DNA from: Clostridia bacterium
GTDB lineage: Bacteria; Bacillota; Clostridia; UBA1381
Reading direction: 5' to 3'
DNA length: 5,763 bases
NCBI GenBank assembly: GCA_900770405.1
Contig: CAAGKL010000091.1
Location: 1-5,763, forward strand
Positions 5,634 through 5,763 of the stretch are shown in pieces (position 1 is the first letter of the stretch; each line of letters begins with the position of its first letter). Below the pieces are notes generated by a model. That model was not told the DNA's origin and searched no databases. It worked only from the letters and a program-made list of their open reading frames with translations. A program made the position numbers and the translations under genes.

Positions 5634-5763
5634 ATGAATAACGAAAAACTGGCAGAATTGCTGTTTCCGGAAATCACCCGGACACCGGAGGATTATGAAA
5701 AAATGTATCCCGCACGCGAGCTTGCGGAGGGTGCTGTTGTAAGCCGCTTTGCGCCGAGCCCCA
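5634..5763 (+). CDS. gltX: Glutamyl-tRNA synthetase, N-terminal fragment
   Basis: The first 43 codons of a class I glutamyl-tRNA synthetase are present before the window ends. This cytoplasmic enzyme joins glutamate to tRNA-Glu using ATP. In many Firmicutes it also misacylates tRNA-Gln for later amidation by GatCAB; which applies here cannot be seen. The segment SRFAPSP (37-43) is the lead-in to the RFAPSPTG...HIGH nucleotide-binding motif, whose remainder lies outside. The preceding N-terminal extension (LFPEITRTPEDYEKMYPAR at 10-28) is of a kind I associate with clostridial GltX, and it separates this form from shorter enzymes that begin almost directly at the motif. The start is supported by GGAG (5624-5627) six bases before the ATG. 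A strong promoter lies upstream and the leader is too short for a T-box. Confidence 0.9.
   Translation, partial: MNNEKLAELLFPEITRTPEDYEKMYPARELAEGAVVSRFAPSP

Noticed and set aside
1..5763. CRISPR array, tRNA or rRNA genes, insertion sequence, attachment site or defence system
   Set aside because: No regularly spaced repeats, cloverleaf-type sequence, transposase or integrase motifs or terminal inverted repeats were seen. All coding regions belong to familiar chromosomal families.

Overview
The window looks like chromosomal DNA from a GC-moderate member of the Clostridia, perhaps an uncultured gut lineage. The reasons are strong GGAGG-type ribosome binding sites, coding sequence rich in G and C beside very AT-rich promoters, a histidine kinase of a layout I know from clostridia, and a glutamyl-tRNA synthetase N-terminus of clostridial type. 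This placement is inference from sequence style; no rRNA or other taxonomic marker is present. The first ten bases equal the 3' end of the standard Illumina adapter, so the left edge is probably a contig end with adapter left on it.

Layout. Bases 3-857 (+) hold the C-terminal part of an S41 (CtpA/CtpB-type) processing protease, cut by the window edge. An 83-base gap follows, with a possible 16-codon micro-ORF and a hairpin that could cover its ribosome binding site. Bases 941-2473 (+) encode a complete YifB/ComM-type AAA+ ATPase. It meets, tail to tail with 2 bases between stop codons, a small GtrA-family membrane protein on the minus strand (2476-2955). Between that gene and 3054 is an AT-rich divergent promoter region. 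Then comes a two-component operon on the plus strand: an OmpR-type response regulator (3054-3734) and, 14 bases later, its membrane sensor kinase (3749-5515). After a 118-base gap with a near-consensus promoter and a 14-bp palindrome, gltX begins at 5634 and runs off the right edge.

How the genes work together. The regulator and kinase clearly form one signalling pair. The others are individually familiar housekeeping or envelope genes: a secreted or membrane-anchored protease, a DNA-handling ATPase, a lipid-linked sugar transport type membrane protein and a tRNA synthetase. I see no mobile element, CRISPR array, tRNA or rRNA gene, and no novel multi-gene system. The points most worth a second look are non-coding: the adapter remnant, the ctpA-comM gap, the overlapping divergent promoters and the gltX leader palindrome.
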